Source: Ixodes scapularis (Eukaryota; Arthropoda; Arachnida; Ixodida; Ixodidae). From it: a DNA stretch of 64,000 bases. Positions within the stretch are counted from its first letter, which is position 1. Each line of letters begins with the position of its first letter. A program made the position numbers and the translations under genes. The DNA lies in NCBI RefSeq assembly GCF_016920785.2, contig NW_024609837.1:25855533-25919532 (forward strand), written 5' to 3'. A model generated the notes under the pieces. It was not told the origin of the DNA. It saw only the letters and a program-made list of their open reading frames with translations, and searched no databases. Shown one piece after another: positions 54,623 through 64,000 of this stretch.

Positions 54623-55312
54623 CTAGAGAAACTCAGGCAAAGGCAAAGTGGAAATCTCATGTCGGATAGCATCCGCAATCGGCACCAGCACTGCTTCGGC
54701 GATCTGCCACTTCATGGCGTTGCTCACCAGATTCGCGAACACCTCGACCAAAAAATCAAAACTGCCCATGCCGTGAACATCCAACCAAATCTGACCAACG
54801 TCCCTCAATTCCAGCGCCTCCAGCTGAAGCGGCCCCACCGTCACGTCGTCACCGACGGGTAGCGACAGTCTCAGATGAAGCGCAAGACCCTTGACCAGCA
54901 GGGACGCTTCACCGGACGGTCCGGCACCCAAGAACTGCACCCACCACTTCCAAGCGCCGGTTAGGTTGCCGAACTCTAGGTCGGCTTCGAAGAGCACTCG
55001 ACGGTCCTGGTACAGAGCCAACAGGTCTCCAGCGCGTTTCACGGACGAGAGACCGTATAGCCGGCCTTCTGTTAGATGAGCTTCTCCGTGGGCGGTGAGG
55101 AAGAGCAGGTCCTGTTGGAAAGAGTGGTTCTGGTCCGGTACGCTGAACGGATCGGCGCCGATGGCCCTGATCTGTTCGCCGGCCCGCTCGATCAGGCCGT
55201 CGACGAGCCGCTCCGATCGGGGTGTGGTGAGGTTCACGGGGATCCTGGACAGTTCGTGGTTCATCTGCTTGCGGATGTTGCCTTGGAGCTCGTTGCGCAA
55301 GGATTTTTGTGC
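54623..55312 (-). CDS. Two-domain TULIP/group-7-allergen-like protein 1, exon 2
   Basis: The second and last exon begins at 55312 after the acceptor 'gacctctgcccgtag' and continues in phase 0 from exon 1 (AQKSLRNELQGNIRKQMNHE). After a helical link, the domain LVDGLIERAGEQI...ADPFSVPDQNHSF, GRLYGLSSVKRAGDLLALYQ, LPVGDDVTVGPLQLEALEL, LVEVFANLVSN, ending in a long helix to LPLPEFL, matches the layout of mite group-7 allergens. These belong to the TULIP fold (elongated lipid-binding barrels related to LPS-binding proteins). Residue count is 229. The 'exon 2 = second barrel' reading is inferred from pattern order, not from structure. The full protein would be about 413 residues, secreted, with lipid or pattern binding as the likely role. 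Confidence 0.75.
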   Translation of the reverse strand, partial: AQKSLRNELQGNIRKQMNHELSRIPVNLTTPRSERLVDGLIERAGEQIRAIGADPFSVPDQNHSFQQDLLFLTAHGEAHLTEGRLYGLSSVKRAGDLLALYQDRRVLFEADLEFGNLTGAWKWWVQFLGAGPSGEASLLVKGLALHLRLSLPVGDDVTVGPLQLEALELRDVGQIWLDVHGMGSFDFLVEVFANLVSNAMKWQIAEAVLVPIADAIRHEISTLPLPEFL

Positions 55313-55339
55313 CTACGGGCAGAGGTCGGCATTTTAGGT

Positions 55340-55950
55340 CGCCCCTACTCACCCTCACCCTCACAGCCACACTCACCTAAGCCCCTCACTTACCCTCACC
55401 CTCACAACTACACTCACCTTAAGCTCCTAACTCATCCTCATCCTCACAGTCATGCACACTCACCTTCAGCCCTTCGCTCACCCCCACTGAACCTCCCAGC
55501 CCTCACGCCACTCATGGCCCTCACACCCCTCACGCACTCACCGCCCTCAACTACTCATGGCCCTTAAGCACTCATACCCCTCACGCACTCATGGCCCTCA
55601 CGCCACTCACCGCCCTCATTCACTCATGGCCCTCACGCCCCTCACCGCCCTCAAGCAATCATACCCCTCACGCCACTCACGCACTCATGGCCCTCACGCC
55701 ACTCACCACCCTCACGCACCTCACTCACTCATGGCCCTCACGCCCCTCACCGCCCTCACGCCACTCGTACCCCTCACGCCCCTCACCGCCCTCACGCCCC
55801 TCACCGCCCTCACGCACTCATAGCCTTCACGCCCCTCACGCACTCATAGCCCTCACGCCCCTCAGGCACTCACCACCCTCACGGCCCTCACGCACTCATA
55901 ACCCCCACACCCCTCACGCACTCATGGCCCTAAAGCCACTCAGGCCCGCT
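55340..55950. repeat. CTCACGCC-type minisatellite, main block
   Basis: Repeats of roughly 15-18 bases built from 'ccctcacgccactcaccg' and 'cactcatggccctcacgc'. All open frames rich in Pro, His, Ser, Thr across it are repeat artefacts. Confidence 0.9.
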
Positions 55951-56417
55951 TCAAATGGGGTAATTTTGCCCAAAAACTTGACGTCGCAACACCAGCAACA
56001 CTGGCCGCCCGCGTTCACACGCAGCAACCAATTGCTGCAAGTTGCCATCATCATCATGAAATCTTATTTTTCTTGCACTATTTAGACACACAATTACGCT
56101 CTATAACCGTGTTTTTATGCATTTAAATCTCGTTGAGAATACTAATGCTTCTTTCTGAAACAGTTGATTTCCAAAAACGATCAATTTCAAACCAGAGCCA
56201 AGTCTTTTGTTGTCATCATCACCGGCACGAGGTATCACGTGAAAATATCGCGTCCCTGATTGGATGCAGCCACTTCAAACGTCTTCGAATTGCTCAGAGT
56301 TGCTGGCTTGTTTCGAGCCGGACCCGATCTCAGCAATTCGTGTCGATCTAGAAAAAGCTAGGGAACAACCCGCCAGCAAAACCAAAATTGCTGAGAAAGT
56401 TATTGATCCGCCTGAAG

Positions 56418-56760
56418 GGGCTCACGCACTCACCGCCCTCACGGCCCTCACGGCCCTCGCACCCCTCACGCACTCATGCCACTGGCACCCTCACCGCCCT
56501 CACGCACTCACCGACCTCACGGCCCCCATACCCCTCACGCACTCACGGCCCTCACGCCACCCACCGCCCTCACGCGCCTCACGCACTCGTGGCCCTCACA
56601 CCCCTCACGCCCCTACCGCCCTCCGGCCCTCACGCACTCACGGTCCTCACATCCCTCACAGCCCTCACTCACTCTCACACTCATGAATTTTCCTGATTCA
56701 GAAACTCACCCTCACCTCACCTGTGAAGATGAGGGTGAGTGAGGGCCCTCATGAGTGAGG
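56418..56760. repeat. CTCACGCC-type minisatellite, second block with inverted end
   Basis: Same unit as 55340-55950. It ends with 'ctcaccctcacctcac' followed by 'gatgagggtgagtgaggg', so the terminal units can form a hairpin. Confidence 0.85.
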
Positions 56761-57479
56761 TTTGCCGAGGTATGCCTGCGGCAGTCATAAACAAAACATG
56801 CTGCTTACTAACAAGTCAGTGTTTCACCCCATTAGGTGTAAGGCTAAGCACTGCGCGCGCGCAGACACCAGATTCACGAGAAGTAAAGCGTCTGGGCATG
56901 CGCAGTGCGAACAGCAGCACCACCGCAGCGAAGTGACGTCAGACTTGAATTGGCGAATGGAGAGGCGGGAGGATTGAAGATTGTTCGTGAGTTCTCTGAT
57001 GCTCTGAAGAGCTACCTCTAGGAAAAACTCATCAAGTGCAGGAAAAAGACACCGGACGGGGAAATTAACAGAAACAAATCACTGCTTTACAATTCAATGG
57101 GATTAATGCCTTTTCCGAACAAGTCGTGCACGTAGTTTGAATGGAGAAGGGAGTGGGAAACGTGTTCTTTCTAAAACACCAGTATATTTTGCAATGAATG
57201 TTGGTAGGTAAAGTATAAAAAAAAAACATTAAAATGTTAATGCTGTTGTGATGACAAATCGCACAATCTCAGAATTGATGCGTTCAGGTAGTATGCATTT
57301 AATTTTGCGCCCCATTTTGTTTCGATCAGCTTTGCATATTACGTTGGGGAAAGTAAAGATTTATACTTCGAGCCAATTAGACTTCTCATTTTGTCCGCGA
57401 CGGTCAAAATTGTATCGTACCACCTCAAGCCATGCAAAAAAAGTAAAACATATATATTTGGTTAATGCAGATACCGAAC

Positions 57480-58031
57480 CTGTTTGAAGACGGTCCCGCT
57501 GATCTGGTTTAACAGAGAATTGCTGAAGCTGGACCAGCCGCCTCCACCCATCAGGTTCTCCATGTGCAGCTTGATGTCCCCAACGTCCAGCTTGGCATCC
57601 ACGTCGCGTACCCTCGGACCACCGTCCGGACCCTTTTCCAGCACCGCCCTCGCAGAAGCCACGGCGTTCGTTGCGTTCATCCAGAACTGGCCCTCGCCCC
57701 TCAACGACAAGAACGCAAATTCACCGTTGAGCTTGTACTCTCCCTGAAGGGAGACCACGTCCGTGATCGTGGTCACTTCGACAATCTGTCCGGTCAGATT
57801 AGCCGTGGCTTGGCGGAGTCGAGTCCCGGAAAGTCCCACGAGCCGAAGGTTCCAGAAACGGCCTCGTATGGTGGCGAGCGTCGATCTTGTGGTCACGTTA
57901 AAAGGTGCCACCGGTAAAGGGTCTCGGAGAAATCGTCCCAGACTCACCAGGCCTTCGCTCTTTGCTAGCGCGACCAGGAAGGCGCTGACCAGGAAGCACA
58001 GAAAACGAGATCTGCCACGTGCATCTGCCAT
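57480..58031 (-). CDS. Two-domain TULIP/group-7-allergen-like protein 1, exon 1
   Basis: Starts at ATG 58031 with a signal peptide (MADARGRSRFLCFLVSAFLV, then ALAKSEG). The following segment LVSLGRFLRDPLPVAPFNVT, RGRFWNLRLVGLSG, VSLQGEYKLNGEFAFLSLRG, EGQFWMNATN, VDAKLDVGDIKLHMENLMGG and a helix NSLLNQISGTVFKQ has the beat of a TULIP barrel of the juvenile-hormone-binding/takeout type (glycine-ended strand pairs, 'G.Y...G...L...G.G.F'). Glycosylation sites are NVT, NLT and NAT. The exon ends after CAG at 57480, 184 codons, phase 0. The neighbouring gene at 61498-63444 has the same exon border, supporting the model. Confidence 0.75.
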
Positions 58032-58583
58032 GGCGGCTTAGGTGTTGCGGGAGGAGGAGGCAGCCCAGGGCCCGGCGATCTCCGGTTTCCAGACGCGTCG
58101 CTGGAGTCTCTGCTCTACTCTCTGTCGTTGCGGGAAAAATAAAAACGCAGCTGGGCGGATGTTTGAACGTCCCGATGCTCCTCTCCGGTCTGGGGCCAAC
58201 TCGTGGATCTCTCTCTTTTTTTTTTTTTTTCTTTCTGATGGTTTGTTTGGGTTTGAGTTACGAGAGTTTTCTTGGCCGAGCAACTGCCGCCATGGGGTTT
58301 TTCTTATTCTTTTCTTTTTTAGTCAGTGTTGGGAAATGCGGCGGATCTTTCGCTGTTTCGAAAGAGAGACAGCGAGAACAAGCGTTCCTCTTGTCGACGC
58401 TTGCTTACCGACTTGACAAGTTGCGTCTTGTCGCCAGAGATAACGTCTTCTGGAATTTCTTGTCGCCGTCAGCGAAAAGCATGACCGCATATGCCTTATG
58501 AAATCAGCGTTTCTGAAATCACGCGACATTATAAAGCCACAGTCCACGCCGCTAAAACGTCATACAAAAAGACGAGTCTTTTA
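58032..58583. other. Upstream region of TULIP gene 1
   Basis: Likely 5' UTR and promoter on the minus strand. A poly-T run lies at 58204-58220. No TATA box is obvious. Plus-strand frames here have no family features. Confidence 0.4.
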
Positions 58584-58734
58584 GGGAACCATTTTTGCAT
58601 ATCCGATACGATACGATAGCCCTAGCTCCGGTATAAATGCGCATTATATAAGCGAGCCTTCTGTGGTCGCGCATGCGCAGTTCAAACCGGAGGGGCCAAC
58701 GTACCGTATCGGATAAGGAAAAAAAATGGTTCTC
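58584..58734. mobile_element. Short MITE-like element with ~50-bp imperfect TIRs
   Basis: The left end GGGAACCATTTTTGCATATC and the right end (inverse complement GAGAACCATTTTTTTTCCTT) continue matching through 'atccgatacg' and 'ctccggt' over about 50 bases each. It is flanked by TA (58582-58583, 58735-58736). The centre is only about 50 bp. Non-coding, 151 bp. Confidence 0.65.
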
Positions 58735-58736
58735 TA

Positions 58737-61244
58737 AAACTCTCGACTGTCTGTAGACAGTGTATGAGGCCTGTTTCTCCCCTTGTACGAGAGTGCTCTC
58801 ACATTGCTCATACAAATACTGTACGCAGAGATGTCCGAAGTGTATACATACGTGTGAACCCATACATGCTTCCAACATTCTTGAGGTGTGTCCTCAGATG
58901 ATTATTTTATCATGTCTGCAATAAACACTATTTTTTTGTGTGTCTGTGTGTACGAGCATTCCGGTTGCGGCTTGAAAGTTCGCGCAGTACCGGTGCCGCC
59001 CTGAAAAGAAGGCCTGCGCGTGACGTCATCGCCAGTGGACCCCCGACCCGGGACCAAGCGGCAAACAGGCTGGAACTCGACGAGGGTCGCCACAAAGAGG
59101 CAGACGCCTTCGGTGTTGGCGTTGTCGCGTGCTAGCGTCGCGCTCGTTGCGAGTCTCTTGCGAGACGGTCTGCTGACGATGCTGACGCAAACTAGGTGGC
59201 GCTTCTGTTCACCCATCTCCTTTTCAGTCCGCCCTTGACTCTTGCGAGGCGTTACGGAGACTGCGGCATATCCACTGAGCGATTCGTAGTCCCACTTATC
59301 CGTGCTTGATCTTGCGTTTCGACAACCGTAACCTAAAAATATAAATATAGCGGGGAAAAGGGGTGGGGGGGGGGGGGGGGCGTAGCTTGGAAACATGCTA
59401 CCGGATTTAAAGGGGCCCATGAAACGATTTTTCTACTTCTTCCTTTTTAGCTTCAATCCTCAACTCAAAGGCGAATTGAGAAACCACGTCGTCGTGACAT
59501 GCTTGGGCACCGGTGCGATGGCTGCAAGCTTCCACCGTGCTTTTTAAGCACGCAGCATAACTTGTCATTCGCAAGACACGATACGTTCCGTCAGGGCACT
59601 CATTGGCCACGTACGCGAATCCACATATTCGTCGACGGATTGATTGTTGACGAGTGCATGCGTCCAAGTAACGCAGTTTTCGTGCCCAAAGCGTGCTCTG
59701 GCTTCGGCGGACGTCATTTTGGCACCCCTGACATGCTTTGAGTACCGCGGATGTATCATAGTGAAAAGGCGGGGAGCTTTCGAGGGAAAGGAGGTGCGAA
59801 ATGGTCCGCTATATTTTCAAATGTTCGTTCCGAAAAGCTGGCTTTTGAATTTCTACCTTCTTCCTCTTGGCCAACTAAACGATAAGCAATTACGAAACTC
59901 CCAATTTAAAATCATTTATCCCAGCCCAAAATTTGTTTCGTGACCCATTTAAATATTCTGCTTCAACGCAAGCTTAAACAGGCCCCGAAAGAGTAAAAAA
60001 CGCGGGCACGATGCCCTCGTGGACTCTTCAAATATTTAACGAAGGAATTCGAACCCAGAACCTCTTGGACGTTTGGGAGTGTTGAGGCTTCTTTCTGTCA
60101 CGGTATGGGGGGAACATTGGTAAAAGAAATAAAATTGGGATAACGCTGCAAAACAAAATTTTGACAATAAGATAGGATGCGCTATAAGTACGAACGACAG
60201 CTCGTTTTTCGTTCTTTCTGATTTTCGGAACGCATTCCCCGTTAGAAGTTTCATTTTTGAGAAAAGAACTCGTTCCCGTTAGAGTTAAAAAAATATAACG
60301 TATCGTTACAAATATGTGTTACATTTGTATTTTGCTAATTACCATATTTAATTAGATCAAACATTTTTTTAATATATATATATATATATATCCTATCAAA
60401 TGGCAACATACGAATCTGAACGCCGTGGTGATTGCATACCCGGACACAAAAACAACCGGAGGCAAGGTGAATACCTTCTAAAATTTCAACGTTTAACTAT
60501 ATTCATGTTTGTGGTGGGCGTTTCAGACGGGTCAAATGTACTGTCACCCCACATTGCACAAGCATTTCACAACAACCTCACAGGTGTCAATGTAACAAAG
60601 TCCCTTGTTGGAACTGTACAGCAGTTGCTTCTCGATGTTGCTGTCCGCAAGACAAGCAAGTGGAGAAGACGGTAGGGCTTTTGGAGGGTCAGTCTTGAAA
60701 ACTACCAGTCCTTTTTCGGGCAGTTTGGATTCGTAGTTCCGTCTGAAGGTGGGGTAGAAGAGAAAAAAGAATAAGGGGTACTTTTTGTGTATTTTTTGAG
60801 TGACCACATGTTCGGGATGCAAGGGTGCGTTCGATGTTTGCAGTGGTAACCTGGTCTTTTGTTGTAGTTCTACGTCTCTTTGTGAAAGTTCAGTGATGGC
60901 TGTAGCCAGCCTTAGAATTCTGGGTGTATGAGGATTCGTGGGAGCAAAGAATGTGGCTGAGTTTGAAACATCCCTCTTTCTGTGTCTTTCCCTTCGACTA
61001 AAAGATTTGTTTTTTGAGCCGCAGTCTCGGGCACTGAAGAAAGAATCATTGTCCACCAGCTCACTTGCACCCAACTGTTGCCGAGCGAGGACCCCAGAAA
61101 ATAAACCCCAAAATAAGTGATTAAAAATGAACGAAATCCTACTCTTCGTAAAGATATTGTTTCAACAATTTTCAGGATTTCCCTTATAAAAATAAAAGAG
61201 CAATTACTCCACTGAACGAAAAAAAAAGAAAGGCTGTTTCTTTT
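58737..61244. other. Intergenic between the two TULIP genes
   Basis: G run at 59366-59382 and (TA)n at 60376-60392. A minus-strand frame at 60544-61074 is listed separately. 58850-58930 resembles the 4248-4320 repeat. No other gene is supported. Confidence 0.45.
60544..61074 (-). other. Unrecognised open frame, 176 codons
   Basis: Longest frame between the TULIP genes, with mixed amino-acid composition (GASELVDNDSFFSARDCGSK; LRLATAITELSQRDVELQQK; FRRNYESKLPEKGLVVFKTD). The start codon is not ATG and no family is recognised. Tracts such as YPLFFFLFYP and the end CLCNVG do not resemble known domains. It could be an exon or an old pseudogene; low confidence that it is coding. Confidence 0.25.
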
Positions 61245-61250
61245 TTTATT
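61245..61250 (-). terminator. Polyadenylation signal of TULIP gene 2
   Basis: AATAAA on the minus strand about 250 bases after the stop at 61498. The equivalent for gene 1 is at 54468-54473. Confidence 0.45.
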
Positions 61251-61497
61251 CCCGTAAACATGTTAACGAGTTCCCCTTCCAGTTTCATTTACGCGAAATG
61301 AAACGGGCGCTACAACACTGGGTTCGGACAGGCAACAGGTCCACGACCGGTGTAAAGTCAGACAAAGAGGTGACGACACCAAAAAGGGAGGCAATAAAAA
61401 ACATAAATTTAATAGGACGATAAAACGCTGCGCACGGACATGAAAAGAAAACTCTACAGATACTTGGCTATTGTAAACATGATTCATATGGGATGCT

Positions 61498-62178
61498 CTA
61501 CACGAATTCAGACAACTGCAAAGTGGCGATCTTACGCCGAATCGAGTCCTCAAGGAGCTCCAGCACCACATGTGCAAGGTCCTGCTTTATCTCATCGATG
61601 ATCAGATTCGTGAGCGCCTCCAACAGAAAGTCTAGGCTGTCCGCACCATGAAAATGCAACCGGACCTGACCGACGTCCGTCAACTTCAACTCTTCCAGAT
61701 GAAGCGGCCCCGCCACCGTCACGTTGTCCCCGACGGGTAGCGTCAGCCGCAGATGGAGCGCAACACCACTAACGGTCAACGACACCCTTCCCGAGAATCT
61801 GCTGCCTTGGACCCGCGCCCTCCACCGGAAAGTTCCGGACAGTTGTCTGAACTCTAAGTCGGCGTGTATGGTGACTGTACGGTCCTTGTAGTAGGCCATC
61901 AGGTTTCCGGAGCGTTGCACTGTTGAGAGGCCGTGCAGTCGGCCTCTCGTTAGGTGCGCTTCGGAGTGGACAGTGAAAAACAGTAAGTCCTGCTTGAAAG
62001 AGTGGTGTTGGTCCGCTATCTTGAACGGGTCGGCACCCGTGGTCCTGATCTGTTCGCCGACCAGCGCGATGAGGCCGTCGACGAGGCTCTCCGATCGCTC
62101 CACGGAGATTCTGGAGAGTTCGGAATTGATCCGCTGGCGGATGTTCTCTTGGACTGTGGTGTGCAGGGACTCTTCCGC
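61498..62178 (-). CDS. Two-domain TULIP/group-7-allergen-like protein 2, exon 2
   Basis: Begins at 62178 after the acceptor 'ttctttctttggcgcag', in phase 0, as AEESLHTTVQENIRQRINSE. This aligns residue for residue with exon 2 of gene 1 (AQKSLRNELQGNIRKQMNHE). The group-7-like domain follows: SLVDGLIALVGEQIRTTGAD, PFKIADQHHSFKQDL, GRLHGLSTVQRSGNLMAYY, LPVGDNVTVAGPLHLEELKL, DVGQVRLHFHGADSLDFLLE, ending LQLSEFV. It is 226 codons before the stop. Divergence from gene 1 is large (roughly half the residues differ by eye) but the spacing is kept, so both copies look functional and constrained. Confidence 0.78.
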   Translation of the reverse strand, partial: AEESLHTTVQENIRQRINSELSRISVERSESLVDGLIALVGEQIRTTGADPFKIADQHHSFKQDLLFFTVHSEAHLTRGRLHGLSTVQRSGNLMAYYKDRTVTIHADLEFRQLSGTFRWRARVQGSRFSGRVSLTVSGVALHLRLTLPVGDNVTVAGPLHLEELKLTDVGQVRLHFHGADSLDFLLEALTNLIIDEIKQDLAHVVLELLEDSIRRKIATLQLSEFV

Positions 62179-62901
62179 CTGCGCCAAAGAAAGAAGTAAG
62201 TGAAAGATTTCGAATTATTTTAATATGATTTTAGACTTCGAGCGAGCTCCAGCCCTTCAGCGCTTATCGCCCAGGCCGAGAAATGCCGAGTCATGGTGCG
62301 GTGGAGTCTGAACGTAAGCGCGAAGTCTGATATTCCACAGATGCAGGGCTACTGGGCATGCTTAAAACACGTTGCACGACACCGCAGGCGAAGATGGCAA
62401 CGCGCAGATGGCTATTAAAATAATTATCTAAATAAACAAAAAGAAAAGTGACAAAAATGAGTACAAACTGTAGAAAAAAAACTAGAGAAATATATATTTT
62501 TTTTTTGTAGCATTCAGAACAATAATGTTAGAATTGTCGCTAGTGTCGTTTAGCACCTTGCAAGTCGAAGCTTTAATGGCAGAGACTGGGACGAGACATG
62601 CGTGTGGCAGTTTCGGAAGCCCCAAAACAGCCTTACAGTCACGTCGGCGAAAAGCGTCTGAATGCTAGGCGCTCTGCTCCGTATCTGTCACATCTCGTTC
62701 TTAATCCTGCGTATCATTTATTTGCTAATAGTTATTTGCATACCGTTGTTTAAGACATTAATTTGTAACCGAGTGTAAAAACCTGCTCCAACCAATCAAA
62801 TATATCCCGTTTGCTATCTCAGGCTGGCGGCACTATCGTTTCGAAACAAAACCTCACATGCCACAACGTAAGAAAAGAAAATATCGAAACAGATACTGAA
62901 C
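62179..62901 (-). other. Intron of TULIP gene 2 (723 bp)
   Basis: Donor CTG/GTTCAG at 62902/62901 and acceptor cag at 62179-62181, the same position and phase as gene 1. No minisatellite is present, unlike gene 1. Confidence 0.75.
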
Positions 62902-63444
62902 CAGTTTGAATATAGTCCCGTTGATCTTGTTCAGCATGCTATTGCCGACCCTGGCCAGGCTGCCTCCACCCATCAGATTCTCCATGTGAAACTTGATGTT
63001 CCTAAGTTCCAACCTCACGTCCACGTCACGAACCCTAGGTCTGCCATTCGGCCCTTCTTCAAACGTTGCCGTTGCAACAGTCGAAACGTTTGTCGCGTTC
63101 ATCCAGAACTGTCCCTCACCCCCCACCGATATAAACGATAAAAGCGCCGAACCACCGTCGAGCTTGTACTCTCCCTGAAGGGAGACCATATCTGTCACTG
63201 TAGCAACTTTGACTAGCAGTTCGATCAGATTAGCCTCGGCTGTCCAGAGCAGTGTTCTTGCCAGTCCGTGGAGCTGCAGGTTCCAAAAGCAGACGTTTAG
63301 ACGTGGAGACGTCGTGGTGACGTTGAAAGGTTCCACCGGTAACGGGTCTTGAACGAAGCGTCCAAGAGTCACCAGGCCATCGCTCTTGGCCAAGACGACG
63401 AATAGGGAGAACAAGAAGCAGAATCTGCCGTGTGCATCTACCAT
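62902..63444 (-). CDS. Two-domain TULIP/group-7-allergen-like protein 2, exon 1
   Basis: ATG at 63444 with a signal peptide (MVDAHGRFCFLFSLFVVLAK). The first barrel-like region parallels gene 1: LVTLGRFVQDPLPVEPFNVT, LNVCFWNLQLHGLA, VSLQGEYKLDG, GEGQFWMNATN, VRDVDVRLELRNIKFHMENL and NSMLNKINGTIFKL. It has 181 codons ending at 62902. With exon 2 the protein is about 407 residues. The two genes lie head-to-tail 3.5 kb apart on the same strand, a tandem duplication. Function inferred from the fold: secreted binding of a hydrophobic ligand, possibly immune or lipid transport. Confidence 0.78.
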
Positions 63445-64000
63445 GGCGGGTTGTATGCTGCACTGTGAGGATGCTGCCAGTTCGGTGGGGTTGTGGAGGA
63501 GGCCGCCGAACTCCGATCTCGAGACGCAGTGAATTCGTCGAAGCTTCTGCTCTCGGTGCTTGAAGGGAGGCGCAACGGAGCGGATGTTTATGTGATAGGG
63601 TTCGTGTTTAACTTCGCTCTGGCGTTTGTCTGGGGTAGAGCTATACGGTGAAGAGCTTTATATTACCCGCCCTGTCACTTTATTTATTTATTTTTCTCTT
63701 TCGTTTCTTGGCCAGTGTCGAATGGGTCCCTCGAATTTCTCCTTCGGTCTTAGGTTGCGGTATGGCTAGATATGGGAATGTGTCTAAAGTTCCGGGTTGT
63801 GAAACTTGGACCTCGGATGAACCTTCCGGGTTGCTAGAGTTTATCTTTCATAAAAAGTACCGGGTTGCTAGAGTTTATCTTTCATAAAAAGTTCCGGGTT
63901 GCTAAAAGTTTCTCTTTCATGAAACGTTTCGAGTTCTCAGTCTATGGTTAGTAAAATATTCCGTGTTATCAAAGGTTTCTTTGTTTTTAAACGCTTCTGA
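63445..64000. other. Upstream of TULIP gene 2; short tandem repeat
   Basis: Probable promoter and 5' UTR. At 63795-63925 the phrase 'ccgggttgctagagtttatctttcat' recurs about three times (period about 46 bases) with 'aaaagt'. No gene seen. Confidence 0.5.

Larger units (their letters stand above)
55313..57479 (-). other. Intron of TULIP gene 1 (2.2 kb) with minisatellites
   Basis: Donor CAG/GTTCGG at 57480/57479 and acceptor tag at 55313-55315. It contains two CTCAC-based minisatellite blocks (55340-55950, 56418-56690). An inverted repeat of the same motif follows at about 56705-56760. Between them and up to 57479 nothing coding is recognised. Confidence 0.75.

Noticed and set aside
55557..56742. 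Several overlapping Pro/His/Ser/Thr-rich open frames on the plus strand
   Set aside because: They come from the CTCAC minisatellite in the intron of TULIP gene 1 and are open in all frames because the repeat lacks stops.
60030..60110. Possible tRNA gene because of 'gggttcgaattcc' on the minus strand
   Set aside because: Only a B-box-like string is present; no A box and no cloverleaf can be drawn. At most a decayed tRNA-derived SINE.

Overview
The window is eukaryotic and most likely from a hard tick or a close chelicerate relative. This is an inference: intronless divergent ionotropic-receptor-like genes sit in a cluster, two genes encode secreted proteins resembling mite group-7 allergens, and the surroundings are crowded with arthropod-type transposable elements (Penelope-like, BEL/Pao, Ty3/gypsy, several LINEs, hAT, Tigger/pogo-like, PIF/Harbinger-like). 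There is no operon organisation, no ribosomal RNA and no tRNA gene that I can support.

Layout. Bases 1-7857 and 35615-42931 are two copies of one segment (A1, A2), in the same orientation, each carrying one minus-strand receptor-like gene. The A2 gene is intact (578 codons); the A1 gene has a 2-base insertion. Bases about 8090-13420 and 25550-31365 are two copies of a second, more diverged segment (B1, B2), each carrying a plus-strand receptor-like gene. The B2 gene is intact (622 codons); the B1 gene has a 2-base deletion. A third B-type receptor (17786-18727, minus) is a 5'-truncated pseudogene next to a 3.7-kb Tigger-like nest. So five receptor copies are present, two with full open frames.

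Between these lie transposon remains: a BEL/Pao gag fragment (13541-14625), a hAT C-terminus (15300-15596), the Tigger-like nest (18730-22453) containing a hAT MITE and a Penelope GIY-YIG domain, a decayed LINE (22778-25310), a broken hAT transposase (32039-34110) and two LINE fragments (34588-35395). Post-duplication insertions can be read directly by comparing copies: a PIF/Harbinger-like MITE only in A1 and a snapback MITE only in B2.

Bases 47700-54220 hold a large inverted-repeat structure whose arms contain 16-bp tandem repeats. A young Ty3/gypsy retrotransposon (48202-53736) is inserted between the arms. It has an intact Pol, a textbook -1 ribosomal frameshift signal joining Gag to Pol, and an unassigned third ORF ending at the polypurine tract, but its 5' LTR and the start of Gag are deleted.

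Bases 54623-58031 and 61498-63444 are two tandem minus-strand genes, each with two exons joined by a phase-0 intron at the same place. Each encodes a secreted protein that I read as two TULIP-type lipid-binding domains, the second like mite group-7 allergens. The receptor genes and the TULIP genes show no direct functional link beyond being plausible chemosensory or secreted families; the neighbourhood may be chance. All similarity statements come from reading the sequence by eye; no database search was run.
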